This document shows, in pieces, positions 54,000 through 64,000 of a DNA stretch of 64,000 nucleotides. This stretch comes from Gracilaria vermiculophylla (taxonomy: Eukaryota > Rhodophyta > Florideophyceae > Gracilariales > Gracilariaceae). The translations under genes were made by a program, and so were the position numbers. Position 1 is the stretch's first letter, and every line of letters starts with the position of its first letter. The notes below the pieces were generated by a model. The model searched no databases. It was not told the DNA's origin and saw only the letters and a program-made list of their open reading frames with translations. Location: contig JAHNZQ020000049.1 of assembly GCA_019155205.2 (NCBI GenBank), positions 1,427,369-1,491,368 of the forward strand. The letters run 5' to 3'.

Positions 54000-55025
54000 G
54001 CACGGAATAGATAGATTTGAGCATAAAAGAAAGGCCGTAGCTGTATGACCACTGCTCCTTTGCGGGGCGTTGTAGTTCAGTTTCGTTCTTCTTAAAAACA
54101 TTTTTGAGGAAGATGCAACGTACGAAATTGCCGGAGACGTAGTTTCTGGTCAGGAATAGATAGATTTACGCGTTGTACGGCAGAACGGGTGTAATTTGTG
54201 TGCGTTGAGAGAAATAAGTGAGAATTGGGGAGCTTAACACATGTGAGAAGAAAGGCTGTGGCTGTATGAAGACTGCTTTTGTTGCGGAGCATTGAAGTTC
54301 GGGTTCGTTTCTCTTACAAACATGAGGAAGTTGCAACGTACGAAATCGCCGGAGACGCAGTTCCTGGTCAGGAATAGATAGATGTACGCGTTGTGCGGCA
54401 AAACGGGTGTGATTTGTATGCTTTCAGAGAAAAAGTGAGAATTGAAGGGCTCAACAGATGTGAGAAGAAAGGCTGTTGCTGCATGACGGATGCTTTTTTG
54501 CGGAGCCTTGAAGTTCAGTTGCGTTCTTTTTACAAACATTTTTGAGGAAGATACAACGTACGAAATTGCCGGAGACGTAGTTTCTGGTCAGGAGTAGATA
54601 GATTTACGCGTTGAACGGCAGAACGGGTGTGATTTGTGTGCGATGAGAGAAATAAGTGAGAATTGGGGAGCTTAACACATGTGAGAAGAAAGGCTGTGGC
54701 TGTATGAAGACTGATTTTTTTGCGGAGCATTGAAGTTCGGGTTCGCTTTTCTTACAAATATGAGGAAGTTGCAACGTACGAAATCGCCGGAGACGTAGTT
54801 CCTGGTGGAGAAAGGATAGAATTAAGAATTGTACGGGAGAACGGGTGTGATATGTGTGCTTTCAGAGAAACAAGTCAGAATTGAAGAGCTGGACAAAAAT
54901 GTGAGAAGAAAGGCTGTGGCTGTATGAAGCCTGCTCTTTTTACGGGGCGTTGAAGTTTGGTTGCGTTCTTCAGATAAACATGTTGAGAAAGTTGCAAAGT
55001 ACGAACTCGCCGCAAACGTAGTTTC
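54000..55025. repeat. Higher-order tandem repeat, about 218-223 bp monomers in an A-B-A-B order
   Basis: Monomers begin at a conserved GAGGAAG..GCAACGTACGAA block at 54106, 54324, 54544, 54762 and (partial) 54985, with lengths 218, 220, 218 and 223. Monomers 1 and 3 share variants not found in 2 and 4, and the reverse holds too: the A type has GAAATTGCC and GGGGAGCTTAAC, while the B type has GAAATCGCC and GCTTTCAGAGAAA. A damaged copy with an internal deletion of about 90 bases precedes them at about 54000-54105. The minus strand of each monomer is open over most of its length, giving repetitive shadow ORFs with an HTATAFLLT-type phrase. Confidence 0.9.
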
Positions 55026-55049
55026 TGGGTCGAACGGGATGCACTCCAG

Positions 55050-56645
<1,596 letters not shown>

Positions 56646-56745
56646 NNNNNNNNNNNNNNNNNNNNNNNNNNNNNNNNNNNNNNNNNNNNNNNNNNNNNNN
56701 NNNNNNNNNNNNNNNNNNNNNNNNNNNNNNNNNNNNNNNNNNNNN
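56646..56745. other. Assembly gap (100 N)
   Basis: Exactly 100 N after the C homopolymer; the true size is unknown. Confidence 0.98.
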
Positions 56746-56934
56746 GGTGGCGCGGGGGCGCGGCGTGGGCGACAGCGCTCTGCCGCCCAGCGGTGGCGCT
56801 TCGGCCCGCCGCCGGGGCCCCCCCCCCCCCCCCACCGCCCCCCCCCCCCCCCCCCCCCTCGCGCCTTCCGCACCGCCTCCGCCGCGCCCCGCCTCCGTCG
56901 CGCCCCTCTTACGCTGCGCGCGTAGCTGCCCGCT

Positions 56935-58380
56935 ATGGCCCCCACGCCGCGCTCCGTCGCAACCTTTTTCGCCCTTCTGGCCGCCCCGATCCTCTACTTT
57001 GGTCGCCGCAACCTCCCATCACCGCCGCTTCCCGTCGTGCCTCCCCTCGTCCCTGCAATCCACCGCCTCCAGCAGTATCTCCGCATTCGCACCGATCACC
57101 CCAACCCGGCCTATCTCGACGCCCAGTTCTTTCTCAACCAAACCGTCGCCGCCTTGCTGCCGGACGCCACCTTTTCCACCCATACCTTTGTGCAGGGAAA
57201 GCCCATTGTGCTCATCACACTTCAGGGCACCAATCCCCAGCTCCCGTCGCTTCTGCTCAATTCTCACACCGACGTCGTCCCGTCAGAGGAGTCACAATGG
57301 GACTGGCCCCCGTACGCTGCCCACACCGTGCTCAAAGACGCCCAGCTTCGAATCTATGCGCGCGGGTCGCAGGACATGAAGAGCGTTGGCATGCAATACA
57401 TCGAAGCGCTGGCCCAACTTTCGCTCACCGGCTGGCGCCCGAAGCGCACCGTATTCATCTCCTTCGTCCCGGATGAAGAGGTCGGCGGTGCCGATGGCAT
57501 GGGCAAGCTTGTCCACAGCACGCTCTTCCAAGCCATGAACGTTGGTGTCGCTCTCGACGAGGGCCTCCCGAGAAACGATGCAAAATTCAACTGCTACTAC
57601 GGCGAGCGTCAGACATGGTGGCTCTCGCTCAATGTCACAGATCGCCCTGGCCATGGGTCCAACCTTCCAAAAACCACTGCCGCCGCCACGCTCAACCAAA
57701 TCATCCACAAAGCTATGCAGTTCAGGAAGCGCCAGTTGCAGCGTCTGGAGTCCGGAGTTGACATGGGTCACATTGTTGGCGTCAACATTGCATACCTCAA
57801 GTATGGACATCCCGACGAAAACATGTCAGCTGGATTCACGATGAACGTCATTTCGTCGCTTGCTCAGGCTGGCTTTGACATTCGCGTTCCGCCCACCATA
57901 GATGCCACCGAGGTAGATAAGGAAATTCAAAGTTGGATAGCATGTGATGACGATGAACCATGTCCTGGTGTATCCATAGAGTGGGTCATCAAAGTACAAA
58001 ATACTAGAGTCACAAGTCGCGATCCTCAACGAAATCCGTACGCAGCTTCATTCATGAGGGGTCTCGAGAAGGCGGGGATAGCCCACAATCTCAATCACGG
58101 CATCTTCCAAGCTGCCACTGACGCCAGATATCTTAGGGCGAAGGGCGTCCCATGCTTTGGGTTCTCTCCGATAGACACGTCTCCAAATTTGTTACATAAG
58201 CACAATGAATATCTTCCGGTCGACACGTATTTGCAGGGTATCCGTATTTATCAGAGTATCATTCGTGAAATGGCTGATGACCACCAGCAGTCTTCTGATT
58301 CCGATACATGTGACCTTCGTCAAGATAAACAGGATGTCACCATGCAAATGAACAAGTCAGGCGAAAAGGAAGAGCTATGA
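56935..58380 (+). CDS. M20-family metallopeptidase, aminoacylase-1 type, membrane-anchored or secreted
   Basis: 481 residues in one exon. Residues of about 8-22 (VATFFALLAAPILYF) are a hydrophobic signal anchor followed by positive charges. The catalytic domain has the dinuclear zinc set of M20/M28-like peptidases: H111 and D113 in NSHTDVVP, the bridging Asp147 in RGSQDMKS, the catalytic Glu pair in VPDEEVGG (about 181-182), an Asp/Glu in LDEG at about 208-209, and a late His in LLHKHNEYLP. The lid region has the GRPGHGS-like DRPGHGSNLP. WDWPPYAA after the first motif matches the W.x.x.P-F signature of aminoacylase-1, which removes acetyl groups from N-acetyl amino acids. The C-terminal 40 residues are charged and disordered. 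The N-terminal anchor suggests action in the secretory pathway, unlike cytosolic animal ACY1. Confidence 0.9.
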   Translation: MAPTPRSVATFFALLAAPILYFGRRNLPSPPLPVVPPLVPAIHRLQQYLRIRTDHPNPAYLDAQFFLNQTVAALLPDATFSTHTFVQGKPIVLITLQGTNPQLPSLLLNSHTDVVPSEESQWDWPPYAAHTVLKDAQLRIYARGSQDMKSVGMQYIEALAQLSLTGWRPKRTVFISFVPDEEVGGADGMGKLVHSTLFQAMNVGVALDEGLPRNDAKFNCYYGERQTWWLSLNVTDRPGHGSNLPKTTAAATLNQIIHKAMQFRKRQLQRLESGVDMGHIVGVNIAYLKYGHPDENMSAGFTMNVISSLAQAGFDIRVPPTIDATEVDKEIQSWIACDDDEPCPGVSIEWVIKVQNTRVTSRDPQRNPYAASFMRGLEKAGIAHNLNHGIFQAATDARYLRAKGVPCFGFSPIDTSPNLLHKHNEYLPVDTYLQGIRIYQSIIREMADDHQQSSDSDTCDLRQDKQDVTMQMNKSGEKEEL

Positions 58381-58840
58381 ACAAGAGTGCATGTCGTCCC
58401 CGTGACGTTCACACTTTGCATATCGGTCACGGGGCTGTTTCACGCATTATACTCCCCTTACCTTGCTGTCCGAGTTCGTGTCGAGTATTCCTTCGTTCGG
58501 TATGATGCTTCTTCTGTTGTGCTGAACAAGTTACTTTGTTCCACGCAGATCAAACTTGAATAAGAACATCGACAAGGCAATATATCTACACGACCATGAT
58601 TTCCGCTCGGCGCCAAGAAAGCGAAAGAAGGGCAAAGGTGTAATTGCATGAGGACTTTTCAAAGGCGTATCCCCGGACCTAACCTTTGGTGTGTGTGCAA
58701 ATTCCGAGACGCAACCATCGGAAATCGGAAGAATTCGAAGCAGAGACCGTACGTTCCTTGAACAGGCATTACCTTAATGTTCAATGTGGTAGTTCAGGAG
58801 CCTTCACAGCCTACAAACACGATATAAAACTTGTCCACTC
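58381..58840. other. Intergenic stretch, no gene recognised
   Basis: About 460 bases after the M20 gene. A short minus-strand frame at 58458-58649 shows no motif. Confidence 0.4.
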
Positions 58841-58929
58841 CTGAGGTGATTGATTGTCACGCGTCCAATCGTGTAGGTAAATTGTACTTCCACGATGAAA
58901 TGTATCTCTCCAAAGCCACTGAACTTGTC

Positions 58930-59020
58930 GGGTTTTCCAGAATATTGGGCTCGACAGGACTCTGGCTAACAAATCTTGTTAGCCAGAATCCTGTCGCGGC
59001 CAGTATTCCGGGAAACCACT
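58930..59020. repeat. Strong inverted repeat (hairpin) inside a longer degenerate palindrome
   Basis: Arms 58952-58972 and 58976-58996 are 21 bases each, complementary except for one position, around a 3-base ATC loop. Similarity continues outwards on both sides with mismatches (GGTTTTCCAGAATATTGGGC against CGGCCAGTATTCCGGGAAACC), making arms of roughly 45 bases or more. No flanking target duplication or transposase was recognised; a tiny MITE or an inverted duplication are options. Confidence 0.85.
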
Positions 59021-59425
59021 GTCCGCTTGCCATTGAAATGGAGAGGGTGCGAAATATAGAAATGTGACCATGGGATGGCGGGTTGGAGTCAAACACACCA
59101 CGATAAGGAAAGTGGTGCGCGTTCAATCGTTCTTTCCTGTTGTGCGGGACGCAAACAAATCAGTATTGGATTAAATACAGTCGGGAGCATCGGAAGTATC
59201 CTGCACGAGACGACACAACCCAATCAGCGTGTTGTCTAATGTTGAATATCTTCCTTCTGAAGCTTGTTTCCACTACTATCCAATGCTGTAACTTCTTGGT
59301 ATCAAAAGATATCGATATTTCCCCAGCGTTTGTATGAAGAACATATACCAAGTGAAGCCCAGCGGTTGGCGGCTTTTTTTATTACATTCGATCCATATTC
59401 GCCTTCTTGCAATGTTTGATTGTCA

Positions 59426-60290
59426 TCAGAAATGGTTCACGACAGAAGAATTATCGGTTTGCAAGGTGTTCAACATCGTTCGTTTCTTACCTCGTTTATC
59501 CACGTTCTTGTAGGCATCCCATAAAGCCTTCAGCAGTTCAAAACAGATAATCGGTCAGCAAAGCTGTACTGCAACCCAACACAAAAAGTAACATGGTTCA
59601 CACACATAAAGAACAAGCTGTACTTACCATACTTGCTGTCGTACTGAGATTGAAACTACGAAACCGGTCGTCGACCATGGGAAACGAGACGCGTCGTTCA
59701 TCCTGGCCCTGGGTGTCAAGCCAATCGCGAATTCCATCAAAACCGTCAACCTCACTACCGAATATCATGACAATCTTTCCTTCCCCAGGCCATTCAATAT
59801 CTGTGGCACATTGTTCTCCAAATTTTGTGAAGAACAATCGGGTTCCCCCCAGATCTTTCATCTTTCCATTTGCAAACTGCAGCCAGTCGTCGTATACATG
59901 TAGGTCAACGTGTTGCCAATAGTCCAGACCCGCTCGACGAATTTGCCTTTCTTCCAATGAGAAACCGATCGGTCCCACCAGGTGAAGAGCTGCACCTAAT
60001 CCTAAACATGTACGTCCTATATTCCCTGTGTTCCAATGTATTTGCGGATGCACAAAAACAATGTGCAACAGTTTCTCCCCGTCTTCAGGATCGGTTGCTG
60101 CGTTGCTCTGTGAGGCGGACACAGGGTTGCCATACTGGCAATTGGCGATGGAAATAGGTCTTTTCTTGTGACTGAAGCATGATAGAGATCCTCCAGTGCC
60201 GGGTTGGTAGTTACACTGCTTATTCTTCCCGCGACGGCTTCTTAATGCACAATTTCCCGGGAGAATAAATGATGTCATTTTACCGGCCAT
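59426..60290 (-). CDS. TrmL/SpoU-like tRNA 2'-O-methyltransferase, predicted organellar
   Basis: Exon 1 is 60290-59628, then an intron 59627-59528 (GTAAGTAC...CTGAAG, 100 bases), then 59527 onward, reading ALWDAYKNVDKR. A second possible donor (GTAAGAAAC at 59490) leaves the exact C-terminus open; unspliced, the frame stops at 59426. Residues 1-70 are a basic, Ser/Asn-rich leader. The SPOUT fold is clear: LHIVFVHPQIHWNTGNIGRT (motif 1), IGFSLEERQIRRAGLDYWQH, the knot motif IVMIFGSEVDGF, and FPMVDDRFRSFNLSTTAS (motif 3 with the cofactor-binding N-L-S). This order and the R-R-A-G-L-D-Y phrase match bacterial TrmL, which 2'-O-methylates the wobble position 34 of tRNA-Leu. The leader suggests plastid or mitochondrion. 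Confidence 0.88.
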
Positions 60291-62405
60291 AATGTTGCAG
60301 GAAATTTCCGCCTGAAACTTTCTTTTCAGAGTTAATATCTTCGGATTCGAAGTTATGTGAATCCGGAGACCCGTCTACCGCTGAAAGAGATCGATCGCAC
60401 CAGATGAGCACCCCTTGTGATGATCACAATTGGCGCAGTATTTTGAGGCACAAAAAGATCTATATTTTGACAAAGGCGAGCTGCAGTGAAGTGCAGCGCC
60501 AAGGCCGCGATAGTGCTAGGACGCTTGACCTAAAACCACTCGAAAACCTTATCCTTGTCACAAACATGAATATACACTTATCTAACATTACTTCGTACAA
60601 TGAGTTTTGTCGCTTCTTTGCGGCCTCTTGTCACATAAAGTACCAGTACGACTTATGATTATTTCTCATAACTCGAGCGCCACCCCAAGGTAGACAATTT
60701 TGGAGTCGCATGTTAATGGGAACCTCATCTTGCCGAGACGCTTTTTGTGAAAAGAAATGCCTCTCAAAGGGCACCAGTAAACAGTTTCACCCCTAAACGA
60801 CTTCTACGGTTTCAATGCATGATGAAATGTTTTCACTTCCGTAAGATTCACGAACCCATCGAGATGCTGTAATCAGAGCTCTCGCAGCCAGTTTGGAATT
60901 GGGTTTAACGTATATCGTGCAAGGACATATGTTAGCAAGCTCTCATGTAAAAGAGAATATCAAGGAGTCAAAAATTTTTTCACTGTTCTTTCTCTCTCTT
61001 TATTAAGATAATTCTCGGAATCCTCCCGATTGAAGTCACAATGTGAAAGTTTTCTCTCGTAAACGACCTAGAACTTTGCAACAGCACCTGATTTTGTCTT
61101 ACCAGGGCATTTACCTTCGTATTTCTTCCGTACACAACTTCTTTTTGTATTCATCAGTGCTTGAGAGCACTTCCAATAAAACGCTTTCTTCCAATGAAAG
61201 AATCAAAAGTTTTGTGAGTCGTAGCGAATGGTTCCAATGCATTTCATTCTTTGAATCGGAGTGATGCTGGTTGCAATACGAATACAAATAGCGAAGAATC
61301 CGAGATCAATGGGATTTGAAAAGAATTCTGACGCTTCATTCGGAATAGAAGTCTCACATTTGTTGCAGAAGCGATGAGCTGTATTGCTTATTGATCATCG
61401 TTGAAGAAGTAGATGGAAGCCATATTCATTCGTTCTACATTGAAGTCTTATTTCAGAGCTTTAAGAATCTTTCCCGAAGTAAACATGTTTGAAGCTGCGT
61501 TACATGATCTAGATATCGCACACACGCTTATGTATAAATATTCTCTAGCATGAATTCAGTTGCAACTTAAATTCCATAAGCAATGAACAGCTCAATTCGT
61601 ACGTTCTTCAGATGTTCATTAACTTTGGCTCTAAATGAAACCATGGCCTTCACAATCCGTGGTACATCTCATGTATTTCAGGATTTCAATGAGAAATACA
61701 TCACAAAAGAAAGTAAATGTAAGCCTCCGCATATCGAGTACATACATCGTATCAAAAGAAACAAGCGTTCACCTAGGAGCCTTCGTTCGGTTTTCTGCGC
61801 CAATATCATACAAAACCATTGTTTCCATAAAAATATCTCTCGAAGGTTGTTCTGCTGATGTGTTCACATTTGCTTGTATCCTTTTGCGAACTTTCCATCG
61901 CCACAAAGCTTTCGAAGGAGATTCAAGGAAAATCAGATCATCATTCTTCCTGGATCCATACAATAGAATAACAACTTGAAACTGTTTCACGTCAATAGAC
62001 GAAGAAAGGGTAAGGGCGAATGTTTTAATTTGAAACAATCAAATCTGCATTTTGTGGATGCAAGCCAAACACGGAGCATTCAATTACAATCGTTCGCAAC
62101 CGTTGAACGAGCTGTGCGTGCCGTTTGCAAACCTCCATATACTACTGAATCAAAGGAAGAGAGGAAATTTCTTTTCGGGAGTTTTGAGGAGAACTTTGCA
62201 ATACCAATATTACTCCCCACCTCTTTGAACTCTATCTACACGAAGAAATTCAGCACACTTCATTGGAAAACGTTCTCCACTATTTATTTCTCTCTCGACG
62301 CATCCATTTCTTCCCACATACATTAGTCTCTGGTCCGAGAACGTTTGCATCATTCTGTGCTGAGCACTAAAAAAACTCCAAAGCTCATCAATTCGCTCTC
62401 AAAGC
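60291..62405. other. Intergenic stretch, no gene recognised
   Basis: About 2.1 kb. Frames at 60404-60658, 61583-61858, 61635-61979 and 61976-62326 are AT-rich and have no motif. No repeat was identified. Confidence 0.4.
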
Positions 62406-62903
62406 ATGATCGACTTCACTCCATTCACATCAGATGCTGAACGTGCAGCTGGGAGTTTGGTCGCAAACAGTGCACTAACGTCGCAGCTTCCGGAATTTCT
62501 CGTTGAGATGTTTGAATATTTTGGGAGACAACCGTTCCCTCTTCGTTTCGCAACCCCAAACAAATCATTATGTGGCAAGAGAAAGGCACCAGATAGTGGT
62601 TTCTCGCATGTTAAGGTGTTCTCGAGAAGAAATCGACGAAAGGCAGCGCAACCTTCAAGTTCAACTCCATTAAAACGCAGTAGAAAACGTAAGGCAAGCA
62701 GTGAGCTTCATCAAGCGCGTTCAGCAAGACGACTCCGATATATGCTATGATACTTTCAATTAATCGTTGAGAATGAAGGGCCACTGCAAAATTCTGCTTC
62801 CGAAATGCTCGAAGAGAAATGGAAGTGGACGAGTCAACTATTACCTCCCATTATGGCAGGATGCGAGATCTCTGGAGTTCGGCGTGAAGACTGTATCTTG
62901 TGA
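62406..62903 (+). pseudogene. Unrecognised basic ORF with one in-frame TGA
   Basis: From an ATG at 62406 the frame runs 114 codons to a TGA at 62748-62750 and then stays open in the same register for about 50 more codons to a TGA near 62901-62903. The first part has a run of Lys/Arg clusters (RRNRRKAAQPSSSTPLKRSR, then KRKASS) like a nuclear localisation signal. The second part has a helical EKWKWTSQLLPPIMAG segment. The stop may be a disabling mutation, a real end, or a sequencing error. The family is unknown. Confidence 0.35.
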
Positions 62904-63780
62904 TCTACGTTTACCGTGGATTTGACGGCGGCAATCTTGCCTTCTTTCCGCGGTTTTCAAAATGTTCCTGCGAACAGCGTTGAATTTGCAAGCACCGGAA
63001 AAGGAGACATCGTCTTTACAGAAATATACGTACATGTATGAAGACACTTTTGTCATTATTATTGCTATTGGAGGGTAGAATGACAGTAGTGTATATCTGT
63101 CCCTCATGACGGCAGGTAACATTCGTTCTTCGTTGTTTTCATTCACCATGCTACTGCAATATGGCCAACTGCTATTCATGATAATGCTTATGGATGCCTT
63201 TTTACGAAATTGTTCTCTGCAAAGAAAGATCAAGAACTTATCCGGTTCATGTCCAGATTATCAGTCTTTGATACTTTCACCCAAGCTCTTAGAAACATCA
63301 CTGAACATCTTTCAAAGACCTGCGTTTGTAGGCGGGTATCAAAAGACGAAATATTCATAGTCTTTTTTAATATTTGATACATAATGGCATCTGGGCCCCT
63401 GCAATGAAACAAGCAATTCTGTTGTGTATAACGCAATGGTTTTGTGTGTGAACATAACAAGTAGTTATTTCGCTTTCGGCTCTATCATTTTTTTCATCAT
63501 CGATGTTGAGTGGCTGGGAAGTAGCTGTTTCCTTCTGTCACTGTATTCAAATGAATTTTTGGTATTCAGTTTCATTGCATCATTATTGCGTTTGTCTGCA
63601 TCTCTCGCCAACATGAAATTATCATAGACAATGTCTTTTTTTTTGTCTGTGGGCTTGTCGGTATTCTCTGATCTCAGGATAAGATGGAAAAGATTTGCAT
63701 CTATTGATATTGCTTGTTCTGATCTCGCAGATGCGTGGTATTTTTGTCGAGAATTCCTGGCCACTGCCGCACCACATAAC
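62904..63780. other. Intergenic stretch, no gene recognised
   Basis: Short frames on both strands only. A pyrimidine-rich stretch ending CTCGCAG at about 63724-63730 looks like a 3' splice site and could precede an exon of the frame at the window end. Confidence 0.3.
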
Positions 63781-63813
63781 GTTGAACGAGTACGTTGACG
63801 AATTTGAAAAATG

Positions 63814-64000
63814 AGTGCAGAACATCCGATTGGAAGAGCAAGTTCAAGTCCAGCTGGATGAAATTGATGTTCAGTCGTCATTCAGAATCAAACAAAGAAC
63901 TAGAAGGCTGAAAACTGCAGAAAACGAAATTCAACCGCGTATTGAAGACGCTCGAGGAATAGAATCGCTGATGGCTCAGTTTTACACTGGCTACATTCCT
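63814..64000 (+). CDS. Partial coiled-coil ORF running off the window
   Basis: After a TGA the frame is open for 62 codons to the window edge. It begins NIRLEEQVQVQLDEID and continues with basic and acidic heptads (RIKQRTRRLKTAENEIQPRI) and ends FYTGYIP. It has no ATG at its start, so it would be an internal exon or a damaged gene. The codons before the TGA in the same frame (NEYVDEFEK) extend the same amphipathic pattern, so the TGA may be a mutation. No family is recognised. Confidence 0.3.

Noticed and set aside
58831..59126. Similar short peptides on both strands (phrases like GLWLTNLVSQNPVAAS and GFWLTRFVSQSPVEPN)
   Set aside because: The resemblance follows from the DNA palindrome, since each strand repeats the other's sequence; no evidence of a real protein.

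Overview
This is a nuclear window from a photosynthetic eukaryote, and a red alga fits best. It carries two nuclear genes of cyanobacterial/plastid character: an NblB-like HEAT-repeat protein with a transit-like leader, and a DnaG-type primase with an N-terminal extension. Alongside them are plainly eukaryotic genes (RPL7, a mitochondrial carrier, Kelch-BTB, a PH-domain kinase). Genes are compact, have few or short introns (72-252 bp), and sit among decayed transposons. No prokaryotic operons, tRNA, rRNA or CRISPR were seen. Three gaps of exactly 100 N (22117-22216, 38046-38145, 56646-56745) are scaffold joins of arbitrary size.

Layout. 1-22.5 kb is a transposon graveyard: a Ty3/Gypsy chromovirus with both LTRs (682-10085), a rearranged second Ty3 element whose gag and pol point away from each other (10.95-15.85 kb), a truncated SHMT pseudogene (16.4-17.2 kb), a GC-rich degenerate repeat (17.5-18.3 kb), a Pro/Tyr-rich pseudogene, a Harbinger-like transposase split by a solo LTR, and a second, mostly deleted Ty3 copy with an exact TSD (20979-22474). 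From 24 to 35 kb are four single-exon genes: NblB-like, PH-kinase, ARM-like and Kelch-BTB. At 36.75-38.93 kb a Tc1/mariner with doubled (IR/DR-type) ends hosts a smaller LTR-like insertion. From 40 to 52.3 kb come a four-exon mitochondrial carrier, RPL7 divergent from the plastid-type primase, an AT-hook/HTH protein, and a C2H2 protein beside a small basic ORF. At 54-55 kb is a dimeric higher-order tandem repeat. A GC-rich/poly-C stretch with a gap precedes an M20 peptidase (56.9-58.4 kb). A TrmL-type methyltransferase lies at 59.4-60.3 kb, and the last 3.5 kb holds only weak or partial ORFs.

How the genes relate. There is no operon logic. The genes suggest organelle maintenance (primase; organellar tRNA methyltransferase), light harvesting or phycobilisome turnover (NblB-like), translation (RPL7), mitochondrial transport, and signalling or transcription (kinase, Kelch-BTB, HTH, C2H2). 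The transposon layers give a relative chronology: Harbinger before solo LTR, Tc1 before the LTR-like insert. All homology calls are from recognising motifs by eye; no database search was run.
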